Made by a program: the position numbers and the translations under genes | Notes under the pieces: model-generated | What the model was told of the DNA's origin: nothing | Database searches by the model: none | Seen by the model: only the letters and a program-made list of their open reading frames with translations | NCBI GenBank assembly: GCA_963664465.2 | Contig: CAXXSU010000006.1 | Coordinates: 62,001 to 126,000 of the forward strand | Length of the DNA: 64,000 bases | Origin: CAVOAK01 sp963664465 | GTDB lineage: Bacteria; Pseudomonadota; Alphaproteobacteria; UBA8366; CAVOAK01 | Reading direction: 5' to 3' | Shown: positions 1-16,700 of the stretch, one piece after another | Layout: each line of letters starts with the position of its first letter | How positions within the stretch are numbered: position 1 is the stretch's first letter

Positions 1-74
1 GCTTCTTTACTCAGATCCACGAGCATATCCTTCAACTCGTCAGGCGTTTTTTGGCGAATGTCCTCGACCTTCAT
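1..74 (-). CDS. rpmC: 50S ribosomal protein L29 (N-terminal part)
   Basis: The fragment encodes about 24 residues beginning MKVEDIRQKTPDELKDML, the usual L29 start, and runs off the left edge of the window, so the C-terminal two thirds is not visible. L29 sits near the polypeptide exit tunnel of the large subunit. The ATG lies 5 bases after the TAG stop of rplP, in the standard S10-operon order L16-L29. It is too short for ORF callers but is well supported by sequence and synteny. Confidence 0.93.
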   Translation of the reverse strand, partial: MKVEDIRQKTPDELKDMLVDLSKE

Positions 75-79
75 CGTCG

Positions 80-499
80 CTACCCTTGGGCACCAATTCG
101 CGTCACAAAGCGCGTTTTGAGAGGCAGCTTTGCCGCCGCAAGCTCGAACGCCCGCCGCGCGACAACTACATCGACACCGTCCATCTCAAACATCATGCGG
201 CCGGGCTTAATTCGGCACATCCAGTATTCCGGTGTTCCCTTGCCTTTGCCCATGCGCACTTCCGCCGGTTTCATGCTGACGGGGACGTCTGGAAACACCC
301 GAATCCACATCTTTCCCGCGCGTTTGGCATGCCGGGTGATGGCGCGGCGCGCGGCCTCAATCTGTCGCGCCGTGATCCGACCGGGTTCGACTGCTTTAAG
401 CCCGTAGGCGCCGAAGTTAAGCGCACTGCCACCTTTGGCCATGCCGTGAACCCGACCCTTATGTTGTTTGCGGTGCTTGGTCCGCTTCGGACTCATCAT
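80..499 (-). CDS. rplP: 50S ribosomal protein L16
   Basis: L16 helps organise the A-site region and peptidyl transferase centre of 23S rRNA. The 139-residue length matches the family (about 137). The N-terminus SPKRTKHRKQHKGR and the MRMGKGKG-like segment (here VRMGKGKGTPEYW, residues about 79-91) are characteristic. Two adjacent ATG codons open the frame; the second is the usual family start. It lies between rpsC and rpmC in the S10 operon. Confidence 0.98.
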   Translation of the reverse strand: MMSPKRTKHRKQHKGRVHGMAKGGSALNFGAYGLKAVEPGRITARQIEAARRAITRHAKRAGKMWIRVFPDVPVSMKPAEVRMGKGKGTPEYWMCRIKPGRMMFEMDGVDVVVARRAFELAAAKLPLKTRFVTRIGAQG

Positions 500-540
500 T
501 GTCTTCTAATGCTCCGTGTCGTCCTGACCGTCGACGTCGC

Positions 541-1218
541 CTAACGCGCGACCTGCTGCTCCTGAATGCGCTTGTCCTGGGCCATTGGGTCGTGCTCCAT
601 AATCTCGCCCTTAAACACCCAAACTTTCACGCCGCATGTACCGTAGGTCGTCTTCGCGGTGGTGGTGCCGTAATCAACATCAGCGCGCAGCGTATGCAAC
701 GGCACACGTCCTTCGCGATACCACTCCATACGGGCGATTTCGCTACCGCCCAATCGACCGCCGCAGTTGATGCGGATGCCTTGCGCGCCAAGTCGCATCG
801 CCGATTGCACTGCGCGCTTCATGGCGCGACGGAACGCAACGCGGCGCATAAGCTGCTGCGCAATATTGTCGGCCACCAATTTTGCATCGATCTCGGGTTT
901 GCGGATCTCGACGATGTTGAGATGCACTTCGCCACCGGTGATCTCGCTGATCTCCTGACGCAGCTTCTCGATGTCCGCGCCTTTCTTTCCGATTACGACG
1001 CCCGGACGGGCGGTGTGAATTGTGATGCGCGCCTTCTTTGCAGGCCGCTCGATAACGACCTTGGAAACACCGGCCTGACTCAAGCGCGTCTCAATATAGC
1101 GCCGAAGTTTTAGGTCCTCATGCAACAGCGCGGCATAGGTGCGATCGGCATACCACCGTGAATCCCACGTCCGGTTAATGCCTACACGCATTCCGATCGG
1201 GTTGACCTTTTGACCCAT
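541..1218 (-). CDS. rpsC: 30S ribosomal protein S3
   Basis: S3 lines the mRNA entry tunnel of the small subunit. The product is 225 residues, normal for alphaproteobacteria, starts MGQKVNPIGMRVG, and has a KH domain with the GxxG loop (VIGKKGADIEKL, residues about 76-87) and the typical GCGGRLGG-type segment (INCGGRLGGSEIAR) in the C-terminal half. Its ATG overlaps the TAA stop of rplV by one base (TAATG), which points to translational coupling. Confidence 0.98.
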   Translation of the reverse strand: MGQKVNPIGMRVGINRTWDSRWYADRTYAALLHEDLKLRRYIETRLSQAGVSKVVIERPAKKARITIHTARPGVVIGKKGADIEKLRQEISEITGGEVHLNIVEIRKPEIDAKLVADNIAQQLMRRVAFRRAMKRAVQSAMRLGAQGIRINCGGRLGGSEIARMEWYREGRVPLHTLRADVDYGTTTAKTTYGTCGVKVWVFKGEIMEHDPMAQDKRIQEQQVAR

Positions 1219-1598
1219 TACTCGCTCTCCTCACGTTCCCTGACGATGACCGTCAGGTTGCTGAACGGCTTGTGAATTCGCCCGACACGTCCGCGTGCAC
1301 GAGGGCGAATGCGCTTCATGATTAGTGTCTTCCCGACGGTCGCTTCCTTGACGTAAAGCCGGTCCACGTCGAGTTGATGGTTGTTTTCCGCGTTGGCGAC
1401 CGCCGATTGCAGCACCTTCTTGACATCCCCGGAAACGCGCCGGGAGTTGACGCTCAATTGCGTCAAGGCTTCGCTCGCCGACCGTCCCCTGATCAACTGT
1501 GCGACGAGGTTCAGTTTCTGTGGACTCGTGCGGATGTACTTGGCGTAGGCCATGGCTTCGGAGTCGGCAAGTACGCGCTCGCGTTTCGCTTTGCTCAT
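1218..1598 (-). CDS. rplV: 50S ribosomal protein L22
   Basis: L22 reaches into the nascent peptide tunnel through a long beta hairpin. The 126-residue protein has the family core (KYIRTSPQKLNLVAQLIRG) and a conserved basic C-terminal hairpin (KRIRPRARGRVGRIHKPFSN). The first 18 or so residues are slightly longer than E. coli L22, which is common in alphaproteobacteria. It is packed against rpsS upstream (3-base gap) and overlaps rpsC downstream by one base. Confidence 0.98.
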   Translation of the reverse strand: MSKAKRERVLADSEAMAYAKYIRTSPQKLNLVAQLIRGRSASEALTQLSVNSRRVSGDVKKVLQSAVANAENNHQLDVDRLYVKEATVGKTLIMKRIRPRARGRVGRIHKPFSNLTVIVREREESE

Positions 1599-1601
1599 CC
1601 C

Positions 1602-1880
1602 CTATCCCCTCCTCGCCCGCCTATCGGAGGAATGCCCGAAGAAGGTCCGCGTTGGCGAGAACTCGCCAAACTTGTGACCAATCATATTTTCGGTGACCAA
1701 CACCGGGATGAACTTTTGGCCGTTATAGACGCCAAAGGTCAATCCAACGAACTGCGGCAGCACCGTAGAGCGCCGCGACCACATCTTGATGACATCGTTA
1801 CGCCCACTTGCGCGCGCGACCTCTGCCTTCTTAAGCAGATAGCCATCGACAAATGGACCCTTCCAGACTGAACGCGCCAA
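1602..1880 (-). CDS. rpsS: 30S ribosomal protein S19
   Basis: S19 forms part of the small-subunit head and contacts S13 and A-site tRNA. The 92-residue product begins MARSVWKGPFVDGYLLKKAE and carries the family block WSRRSTVLPQFVGLTFGVYNG followed by FIPVLVTENMIGHKFGEFSPTR. Length and sequence are typical. It follows rplB with a 12-base gap. Confidence 0.98.
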   Translation of the reverse strand: MARSVWKGPFVDGYLLKKAEVARASGRNDVIKMWSRRSTVLPQFVGLTFGVYNGQKFIPVLVTENMIGHKFGEFSPTRTFFGHSSDRRARRG

Positions 1881-1892
1881 GTGTTTTCTCCC

Positions 1893-2723
1893 CTACCGCT
1901 TTGCGTGCCGACGGCGAATGATCATCGCGTTCGAGCGCTTCTTGCTGCGCGTCCGCTTGCCCTTCGTCGGCTTGCCCCATGGTGTCACGGGATGACGCCC
2001 GCCTGAGGTACGCCCCTCGCCGCCGCCGTGTGGATGGTCGACCGGATTCATGGCGACGCCCCGCACGGTCGGACGTTTGCCGAGCCAACGATTCCGTCCG
2101 GCCTTGGCGATTTTGATATTCGATTGATCGGAATTCGATACAGCGCCGATCGTCGCCATACATTCGCTACGCACCATGCGTAACTCGCCGGAACCGAGTT
2201 TGAGCTGCGCATAACCAGAATCGCGACCGACAAGTTGTACATAAGTGCCTGCCGACCGCGCGATCTGCCCGCCCTTTTCGGGTTTCATTTCAACATTATG
2301 GACAATCGTACCAAGCGGCATATTCGCCAGCGGCATAGCGTTGCCGGGTTTGATGTCAACGCGCTCACCCGAGACGACCGTATCGCCCGCAATGAGACGC
2401 TGCGGCGCCAATATGTACGAGAGTTCGCCATCCTCGTACTTCAACAGGGCGATAAATGCAGTACGGTTTGGATCGTACTCCAACCGTTCGACGGTCGCTG
2501 GAACATCGAACTTGCGGCGCTTAAAATCGATAATGCGGTAGCGCCGTTTGTGCCCGCCGCCGCGCTTGAATGCAGTCGTATGGCCGTGATTATTGCGCCC
2601 GCCCTTTTGCGACAATCCGCGGGTCAGACTCTTCACCGGCTTTCCCTTGTGCAGCTCGGAACGGTCGACCAAGACCAATCCACGCATGGAGGATGTAACC
2701 GGTTTGTATTTCTTGAGTGCCAT
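1893..2723 (-). CDS. rplB: 50S ribosomal protein L2
   Basis: L2 is needed for subunit association and lies close to the peptidyl transferase centre. The 276-residue product has the OB-fold and SH3-like domains. The conserved NPVDHPHGGGEGRTSGGRHP loop holds the histidine (H229 in E. coli numbering) implicated in peptide-bond formation, and the C-terminus is the usual basic tail (MIIRRRHAKR). It is separated from rplW by 4 bases. Confidence 0.98.
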   Translation of the reverse strand: MALKKYKPVTSSMRGLVLVDRSELHKGKPVKSLTRGLSQKGGRNNHGHTTAFKRGGGHKRRYRIIDFKRRKFDVPATVERLEYDPNRTAFIALLKYEDGELSYILAPQRLIAGDTVVSGERVDIKPGNAMPLANMPLGTIVHNVEMKPEKGGQIARSAGTYVQLVGRDSGYAQLKLGSGELRMVRSECMATIGAVSNSDQSNIKIAKAGRNRWLGKRPTVRGVAMNPVDHPHGGGEGRTSGGRHPVTPWGKPTKGKRTRSKKRSNAMIIRRRHAKR

Positions 2724-2727
2724 TTGG

Positions 2728-3051
2728 CTACAACCCCGTCGTCACATCGATGGAGTGACCTTCCTCCAGGCTCACGACTGCTTTCTTATAGTCGCTCCGC
2801 CGCCCTATGTGGCCACGTATACGCTTTACTTTTCCGTTCTGACGGATCGTATTCACCGCCTTGACCTTGACTTCGAACAAGCTCTCGACAGCGGCCTTAA
2901 TCTCCGGTTTCGATGCCGTCAGCGGCACCCGAAACGTAACTTGATTATGCTCCGAGCCAAGTGTCGACTTCTCCGTGATCACGGGCGAGAGCAACACTCC
3001 ATACATGTGCTCACGGCTCATCTTGGGCTTGTTGAAGTGTTTCCAGCTCAT
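2728..3051 (-). CDS. rplW: 50S ribosomal protein L23
   Basis: L23 docks trigger factor and SRP at the tunnel exit. The core PVITEKSTLGSEHNQVTFRV and the loop VKAVNTIRQNGKVKRIRG identify it. Two starts are possible. The first ATG overlaps the rplD stop (ATGA) and gives 107 residues; an internal ATG at base 3021 gives 97 residues (MSREHMYG...), closer to the normal family length. I keep the longer form because of the coupling overlap, but the shorter form is quite possible. Confidence 0.95.
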   Translation of the reverse strand: MSWKHFNKPKMSREHMYGVLLSPVITEKSTLGSEHNQVTFRVPLTASKPEIKAAVESLFEVKVKAVNTIRQNGKVKRIRGHIGRRSDYKKAVVSLEEGHSIDVTTGL

Positions 3052-3668
3052 TTCAGCCGCGCTTCCAGCGCCGCCGCCGCATCCTTTGTGAGGACCAGCG
3101 TATCGCGCCGTAGGATGTCATAGACATTTGTGCCAATTGTCGGCAGCAGATCGATACAGGGAATGTTGGAAGCCGCACGCACGAAATTTCCATCCAATTC
3201 CGCGCCAGCGACGATCAATACATCCGTCCACCCGAGCTTGTCCAATTTCGCCGCCAAGTCCTTGGTCTTGGGCTTTGCGATTTTGGCATCGTCGAGGATT
3301 ACGAGTTTGCCGTCCGCCTGCTTCGCGGAAAGCGCAGTTTTCAAGGCAAGCGAGCGAACCTGTTTCGGCATCTTTTGATTGTGGCTACGGACGACCGGGC
3401 CAAACACGGTACCGCCACCGCGCATCTGCGGCGCGCGCGATGATCCCTGCCGCGCACGGCCAGTGCCCTTTTGGCGGAACGGTTTTCTTGTCGAGCCCCG
3501 CACTTCACCCATCGTCTTGGTCTTGTGCGTCCCAGCTCGCCGTTTCGCCAACTGGTAGTTCACCATGCGCTGCAATAGGTCGTTGCGAACGGGTACGGCA
3601 AAGACATCGTCTGCAAGTGTGATTTCTCCAGCTGCTTTATTGTCGAGGGTGATGACCTTGCACTTCAT
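3048..3668 (-). CDS. rplD: 50S ribosomal protein L4
   Basis: L4 contributes a long loop to the exit tunnel wall and in enterobacteria represses its own operon. The 206-residue protein has the tunnel-loop motif (GTGRARQGSSRAPQMRGGG, residues about 68-86) and the globular C-terminus ending VLTKDAAAALEARLK. It overlaps rplC by 4 bases (ATGA) and rplW by 4 bases, so the three genes are translationally linked. I see no evidence here for or against L4 autoregulation. Confidence 0.98.
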   Translation of the reverse strand: MKCKVITLDNKAAGEITLADDVFAVPVRNDLLQRMVNYQLAKRRAGTHKTKTMGEVRGSTRKPFRQKGTGRARQGSSRAPQMRGGGTVFGPVVRSHNQKMPKQVRSLALKTALSAKQADGKLVILDDAKIAKPKTKDLAAKLDKLGWTDVLIVAGAELDGNFVRAASNIPCIDLLPTIGTNVYDILRRDTLVLTKDAAAALEARLK

Positions 3669-4501
3669 TTGGTCTCCTCCTCGGCTTGCGCTCCTGCGTC
3701 CTCAGCCTTTTTCTCCGGTGCCCCGGCTGTATCCCCGGCGGCCGCAGTATTTTCGCCGGCCTCGTCACCATCTGTTGATTCGGGTTCAGACTGTTCTGCC
3801 GCCGGTTCGTCGCTCGCGGGCGTCGCCGCACCGGCCAGACCGGCAGGATGCGGTGCATGCTCCGGGAGCGGCAGTCTGAATGCGTCCTTAAGAAGGATCC
3901 AACCACCTTTGGCGCCCGGGACCGCACCCTTAACAAAGATCAAACCACGGTCACCGTCAGTCGACACAATTTCCAAACTCTGCACCGTGGTCCGATGGTC
4001 GCCCATATGCCCGGCCATCTTCTTGCCCTTGAAAACCTTTCCGGGGTCCTGGCTTTGGCCAGTCGAACCATGACTGCGATGCGAGACCGAGACACCGTGA
4101 CTGGCGCGCAATCCGGAAAAGTTATGCCGCTTCATTGCGCCGGCAAATCCCTTGCCGATACTGGTGCCAACCGCGTCTACAAACTGTCCGGCGACAAAGT
4201 GGTCGGCCGAGAGCTGCGCGCCGACCTCGAGCAAGGCGTCCTCGCTGACCCGAAACTCGGCAAGTTTGCGTTTTGGTTCGACATTCACTTTGGCAAAGTG
4301 CCCGCGCATTGCCTTGGTCGTTCGGCTCGGCTTAGCCGCTGCCACACCCAGCTGCACGGCGTCGTAACCGTTCTGTTCGGTGGTTCGGACGGCCACAACC
4401 TGACAGTCGTCAACTTTGAGAACCGTCACGGGAACGTGCTCACCGGCCGCGTTGAATACACGGGTCATGCCAAGCTTTTGAGCTATTAGACCGGTACGCA
4501 C
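3665..4501 (-). CDS. rplC: 50S ribosomal protein L3 with acidic C-terminal tail
   Basis: L3 is an early assembly protein that reaches towards the peptidyl transferase centre. Residues 1 to about 215 are standard L3 (RTGLIAQKLGMTRVF at the start; GQSQDPGKVFKGKKMAGHMG in the middle). The start codon is GTG. Residues about 222-278 form an extension rich in Ala, Glu, Asp, Gly and Thr (for example ASDEPAAEQSEPESTDGDEA) that ends in EEETK. Typical bacterial L3 is about 210-230 residues, so this tail of roughly 55 residues is extra, and its acidity is unusual for an otherwise basic rRNA-binding protein. Confidence 0.97.
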   Translation of the reverse strand: MRTGLIAQKLGMTRVFNAAGEHVPVTVLKVDDCQVVAVRTTEQNGYDAVQLGVAAAKPSRTTKAMRGHFAKVNVEPKRKLAEFRVSEDALLEVGAQLSADHFVAGQFVDAVGTSIGKGFAGAMKRHNFSGLRASHGVSVSHRSHGSTGQSQDPGKVFKGKKMAGHMGDHRTTVQSLEIVSTDGDRGLIFVKGAVPGAKGGWILLKDAFRLPLPEHAPHPAGLAGAATPASDEPAAEQSEPESTDGDEAGENTAAAGDTAGAPEKKAEDAGAQAEEETK

Positions 4502-4523
4502 GTTGAATATCCCTCCTAAACGC

Positions 4524-4832
4524 CTACAGCTTGATCTCGACGTCGACGCCGGCGGCGAGATCGAGCTTCATCAGCGCGTCGACCGTCTGCGGCGTCGGAT
4601 CGACAATATCGATCACCCGCTTGTGCGTTCGGATTTCAAATTGCTCGCGACTCTTCTTGTCGATGTGAGGCGAGCGTAAAACCGTGAATTTCTCAATCCG
4701 TGTCGGCAAGGGAATCGGACCGCGAACCTGCGCGCCAGTTCGCCGTGCGGTATTTACGATCTCGCCGGTCGATTGATCGAGAACACGATGATCGAACGCC
4801 TTGAGACGTATTCGAATATTTTGACTATCCAT
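4524..4832 (-). CDS. rpsJ: 30S ribosomal protein S10 (NusE)
   Basis: S10 is a small-subunit head protein and, as NusE, links to NusG and NusB in transcription antitermination. The 102-residue product carries IRIRLKAFDHRVLDQST and the invariant block GPIPLPTRIEKFTVLRSPHI. It is the first ribosomal gene after tuf in this merged str-S10 arrangement, with 53 bases between them. Confidence 0.98.
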   Translation of the reverse strand: MDSQNIRIRLKAFDHRVLDQSTGEIVNTARRTGAQVRGPIPLPTRIEKFTVLRSPHIDKKSREQFEIRTHKRVIDIVDPTPQTVDALMKLDLAAGVDVEIKL

Positions 4833-4885
4833 TTTGCGTTCCCAATCCTCGTTCTCAGCTCGCGCCTTAAGTTCCGTAGCCTATT

Positions 4886-6076
<1,191 letters not shown>

Positions 6077-6106
6077 AACAGCGGTCTCCCCTACCTTCCG
6101 TCCAAG

Positions 6107-8182
<2,076 letters not shown>

Positions 8183-8209
8183 GATCTTGTTTTCTAACCG
8201 AGCTCGGCC

Positions 8210-8680
8210 TTACCAGCGGTAATGCGAGAACGCGCGATTGGCTTCGGCCATTCGATGCGTATCTTCGCGCTTCTTGACAGCACCGCCGCGGCTGTTGGCC
8301 GCGTCCATTAATTCGCCGGAAAGTCGCTCGGTCATCGTATTCTCCGAGCGGTCACGGGCCATCCTGATGATCCATCGATAGGCCAGCGCCAAGGCGCGTA
8401 CTGGACGAACCTCGATCGGCACCTGATAGGTTGCACCGCCGACGCGCCTCGAGCGGACCTCGATATGCGGGCGAACATTCTCGACCGCTTCGTGGAAGAG
8501 CTTGACGGGGTCTGTGCCCGCGCGTTGCTCGATCAAATCGAAGGCGCCGTAAACGATTCCCTCCGCAACGGATTTCTTGCCGTCGTGCATGATGTTGTTC
8601 ATGAACTTGCTTACCGCCAAGTCGCCGTATTTGGCGTCCGGCAAGATGTCTCGTTTTTCTGCTCTGCGGCGTCGCGACAT
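8210..8680 (-). CDS. rpsG: 30S ribosomal protein S7
   Basis: S7 nucleates assembly of the 30S head and contacts E-site tRNA. The 156-residue protein begins MSRRRRAEKRDILPDAKYGD and has the family blocks VENVRPHIEVRSRRVGGATY and KKREDTHRMAEANRAFSHYRW. It is 12 bases downstream of rpsL. Confidence 0.98.
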   Translation of the reverse strand: MSRRRRAEKRDILPDAKYGDLAVSKFMNNIMHDGKKSVAEGIVYGAFDLIEQRAGTDPVKLFHEAVENVRPHIEVRSRRVGGATYQVPIEVRPVRALALAYRWIIRMARDRSENTMTERLSGELMDAANSRGGAVKKREDTHRMAEANRAFSHYRW

Positions 8681-8692
8681 GTCCGTATTCCC

Positions 8693-9064
8693 TTACTTCG
8701 GTCGCTTGGTGCCGTACTTTGAACGACGCTGGCGTCGCTCAGTGACACCCTGGGTATCGAGGATTCCGCGGATCGTGTGGTAGCGAACGCCTGGCAGATC
8801 CTTGACGCGGCCCCCGCGGATCATCACCACTGAATGCTCCTGCAGATTATGGCCCTCGCCAGGAATATAGCTGATCACTTCGAAGCCATTCGTGAGGCGC
8901 ACACGGGCGACCTTGCGCAATGCCGAATTCGGCTTCTTCGGCGTCGTCGTGTAGACGCGTGTGCATACACCACGCTTCTGTGGACATGATTCAAGCGCAG
9001 GTGCCTTATTCCGCGCTCGCGGCAGCTGGCGTGGCTTGCGAATCAACTGATTGATCGTCGGCAT
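8693..9064 (-). CDS. rpsL: 30S ribosomal protein S12
   Basis: S12 lies at the decoding centre. The 123-residue protein has the conserved TTPKKPNSALRK loop with Lys43 and the RGGRVKDLPGVRYH loop with Lys88. Both are the wild-type residues whose mutation gives streptomycin resistance, so the sequence predicts a streptomycin-sensitive ribosome at these sites. It is the first gene after a roughly 400-base gap containing a good promoter candidate. Confidence 0.98.
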   Translation of the reverse strand: MPTINQLIRKPRQLPRARNKAPALESCPQKRGVCTRVYTTTPKKPNSALRKVARVRLTNGFEVISYIPGEGHNLQEHSVVMIRGGRVKDLPGVRYHTIRGILDTQGVTERRQRRSKYGTKRPK

Positions 9065-9319
9065 TCTACGTCCTCAAATTCCATTCCGCCTTCACCATCC
9101 TCCGCCAAGCCCGCGGCACTTAAAACTACCTCGCATATAGGCAAAGCAAATGAATTCGACAGCGAAGCAATTTACTTGCTCCGCTGCGGTTTCATACAGC
9201 GGCAGCCGGATCACCCGGCTTATGTTCGTTTCTCGTTTTCTCGGGGCGCAGCGTCTAGGCTGTAGCCCATTCGGCTGTCCAAGACAGCGCCTACGGCCAG
9301 CCCCCAATAGAGTGCGCGC

Positions 9320-9349
9320 ATACTAGTGATTCACGCAGACTACCGTCAA
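9320..9349 (-). promoter_or_regulatory. Putative sigma70 promoter for the str-S10 operon
   Basis: On the minus strand TTGACG (9349-9344) is followed after 18 bases by TAGTAT (9325-9320), a good match to -35 and -10 boxes. Transcription would start near base 9312 and give a leader of roughly 250 nt before rpsL. Placement directly upstream of the str genes supports it; no transcript data are available. Confidence 0.55.
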
Positions 9350-9404
9350 GCAAAAGATCACTATTTTCTAAGGGTTATCCGGCCATGCTCCGAACCCGGA
9401 ACTG

Positions 9405-9441
9405 CCGGGAATCGCGCATGAAAATTGCTCACGATTCCCGG
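9405..9441 (-). other. 10-bp inverted repeat downstream of rpoC
   Basis: CCGGGAATCG and CGATTCCCGG form a perfect 10-bp stem with a 17-base loop, 25 bases after the rpoC stop codon. No run of T follows on either strand, so it is not a classical intrinsic terminator. It could be an RNA-processing or stability element, or part of a factor-dependent terminator. Confidence 0.4.
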
Positions 9442-9465
9442 AAAACTCCAGTAGCGAATCTCTAA

Positions 9466-13671
<4,206 letters not shown>

Positions 13672-13724
13672 TTATAAGCTCCTTGCGTCACTAATTGGAA
13701 AAGGCCGATGTCTCTTTGGCCCGA

Positions 13725-16700
13725 TCAATATCCTTCCTGAATCAGCTCTACGTTAAGGCCAAGCGACCGCAACTCCTTGACCAAAACATTGAATGATTCC
13801 GGAATGCCTGCTTCAAAATTGTCGTCACCACGCACAATGGATTCATAAACCTTTGTGCGCCCGGAGACATCGTCCGACTTGACGGTCAACATTTCCTGCA
13901 ATGTGTAGGAGGCGCCGTAGGCTTCGAGCGCCCAGACCTCCATTTCGCCAAACCGCTGACCGCCGAACTGCGCCTTGCCGCCGAGCGGTTGCTGCGTGAC
14001 CAGACTGTAGGGGCCAATCGACCGCGCATGAATCTTGTCGTCGACGAGATGATGCAGTTTCAGCATGTAGATGTAGCCGACGGTAATCTTGCGATCGAAG
14101 AACTCGCCGGTTCGTCCATCAAGCAGGGTTTCTTGACCGGTCTTATAAAGGCCCGCCTGCTCAAGCATGGTGACGATGTCTTCTTGCCGTGCGCCGTCGA
14201 AAACAGGACTCGCGACCGGGATACCCGAGCGTACGCTATCAGCCAGGGCGACGATCTCGTTATCGTCGAAGTGTTTGATATCCTTGCGGAAAGTTTCTTT
14301 CCCGTACGCCGACTCGATAAGCTTCCGAAGTTTCGGTACATCTGCGCCGTTGCTGAGTTTATCGACTGTCTCACCGATCTGGCGCCCGAGGCCATGACAG
14401 GCCCAGCCGAGATGCGTTTCCAAAATCTGACCGACATTCATGCGGCTTGGAACGCCCAATGGGTTGAGAACGATATCGACCGGAGTGCCGTCTTCAAGAC
14501 ACGGCATGTCTTCGACCGGGACGATTTTGGAAATGACACCCTTGTTGCCGTGCCGCCCAGCCATCTTGTCGCCAGGCTGCAACTTGCGTTTCACGGCTAC
14601 AAACACTTTGACCATCTTCATCACGCCCGGCAGCAGATCGTCGCCCCGCTGCAACTTCTCAACCTTGTCTTCGAAGCGCTGCTGGACCTGCTGAATCGAA
14701 TCGTCAAACTGCTTGTTGAGTGCTTCGAGATCGTCGTTGACCTTACTCTGCTTGACGACGATCTGGCGCCACTGACCCGGTGTGAAGTCGGCAAGCACCG
14801 CGTCGGTGATTTTGCTGCCGCCCTTCATTCCCTTCGGTCCGCTCACCACAGACTGACGCAACAACAATTCCTTGAGACGGGCATACAGCGACCGCTCGAG
14901 TATCGAGCGCTCATCGTCCCGGTCCTTGGCCAGCCGCTCAATATCCGCGCGCTCGTTCGCCAGCGCCCGCTCGTCCTTATCGACACCGCGGCGCGAGAAC
15001 ACGCGCACCTCGACGACGGTCCCGTTGACGCCAGGCGGCACCTTGAGCGAAGTGTCGCGTACGTCCGATGCCTTTTCACCAAAGATCGCACGCAGGAGTT
15101 TTTCCTCGGGCGTCATCGGTGACTCGCCCTTCGGCGTAACCTTGCCGACCAAAATGTCGCTGGCCTTAACCTCGGCGCCTATATAAACGATCCCTGCCTC
15201 GTCCAAATTGCGCAGCGATTCCTCACCCACGTTGGGAATGTCGCGGGTGATCTCTTCCTGGCCGAGTTTTGTATCACGGGCCATCACCTCGAATTCTTCG
15301 ATATGGATCGAGGTGAACGTGTCGTCCTTTACGACGCGTTCGGAAATCAAGATCGAATCCTCGAAGTTGTAACCGTGCCACGGCATGAAGGCGACCAGTA
15401 CGTTGCGCCCCAATGCCAGTTCGCCGAGGTGCGTCGAAGGCCCATCGGCAATGATGTCACCTGCTTCGACTTCATTGCCAACCGCAACAAGCGGGCGCTG
15501 CGTAATGCAGGTGTTCTGGTTTGAACGCTGAAACTTCAACAGGTTGTATATGTCGACGCCCGAGGCTGAGGACGACGTTTCCGCAGTCGCACGAACGACG
15601 ATGCGCGTGGCGTCGACCTGATCAATTACGCCGGAGCGTTTGGCAACAATTGCAACGCCAGAATCCCGCGCAACCCGCTCCTCCATACCTGTGCCGACAA
15701 TCGGCGCTTCCGACTGAATGAGCGGAACAGCCTGTCGCTGCATGTTCGAACCCATCAGGGCCCGGTTGGCGTCATCGTTCTCCAAGAACGGAATCAACGC
15801 CGCCGCAACAGAGACGATCTGCTTCGGCGAGACATCGACAAGATCGATATCCGCGGGTCGGGCCATGATGTACTCGCCGCCGCTGCGCGCGCTTAACAGA
15901 TCGTCTACGAAGCGGCCCTTGTCATCGATGGTCGCGTTCGCTTGAGCGATGGTGTAACGGCCCTCGTCCATAGCCGACATGTAAATGACTTCTTCACTGA
16001 CACGTCCCTTCGATACGGTGCGATAAGGGCTCTCGATAAATCCGTATTGGTTGACGAGTGCGTAGGTTGCCAAGCTGTTGATCAGTCCGATGTTGGGACC
16101 TTCCGGCGTTTCAATCGGACAAATTCTGCCGTAGTGCGTCGGATGCACGTCACGCACCTCGAATCCTGCGCGCTCACGGGTTAACCCGCCCGGGCCCAAG
16201 GCCGAGAGCCGCCGTTTATGCGTAATCTCGCTAAGTGGATTGGTTTGATCCATAAACTGTGATAGTTGCGAGGACCCGAAAAATTCTCGGACCGCCGCAG
16301 CCGCCGGTTTCGCATTGATCAGATCGTGCGGCATCACGCTATCGATCTCGACCGTGCTCATACGCTCGCGAATTGCACGCTCCATTCGCAGCAGGCCAAT
16401 GCGATACTGATTTTCCATCAGCTCGCCGACTGAACGCACCCGCCGGTTGCCAAGATGGTCGATATCGTCGACGTCGCCCCGGCCGTCCTTCAGTCCAACC
16501 AACACCTTGAGGATCGCCAGGATGTCGTCTTTACGAAGCGTGCGCACTTGGTCGTCGGTCTCAAGCCGCAGCCGCGAGTTCATCTTTACCCGGCCGACGG
16601 CAGACAAATCGTAGCGTTCGCCGTCGAAGAACAGACTGTTGAACAACGTCTCCGCAGTCTCAAGTGTCGGCGGTTCGCCAGGTCGCATCACGCGATAGAT

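Larger units (their letters stand above)
9065..9465 (-). promoter_or_regulatory. rpoC-rpsL intergenic region with long rpsL leader
   Basis: This is the only gene-free stretch over 300 bases in the core block. It contains an inverted repeat just after rpoC, a sigma70-like promoter in the middle, and about 250 bases of leader before rpsL. Within the leader, bases 9274-9288 form a small perfect hairpin (GCTGTC, 3-base loop, GACAGC). A 71-codon frame crosses the leader but shows no similarity I recognise and no good ribosome site, so I do not call it a gene. Confidence 0.6.

Noticed and set aside
9092..9307. 71-codon frame in the rpsL leader as a leader peptide
   Set aside because: No good ribosome site and no run of regulatory codons; it more likely reflects absence of stops in a short GC-rich leader.
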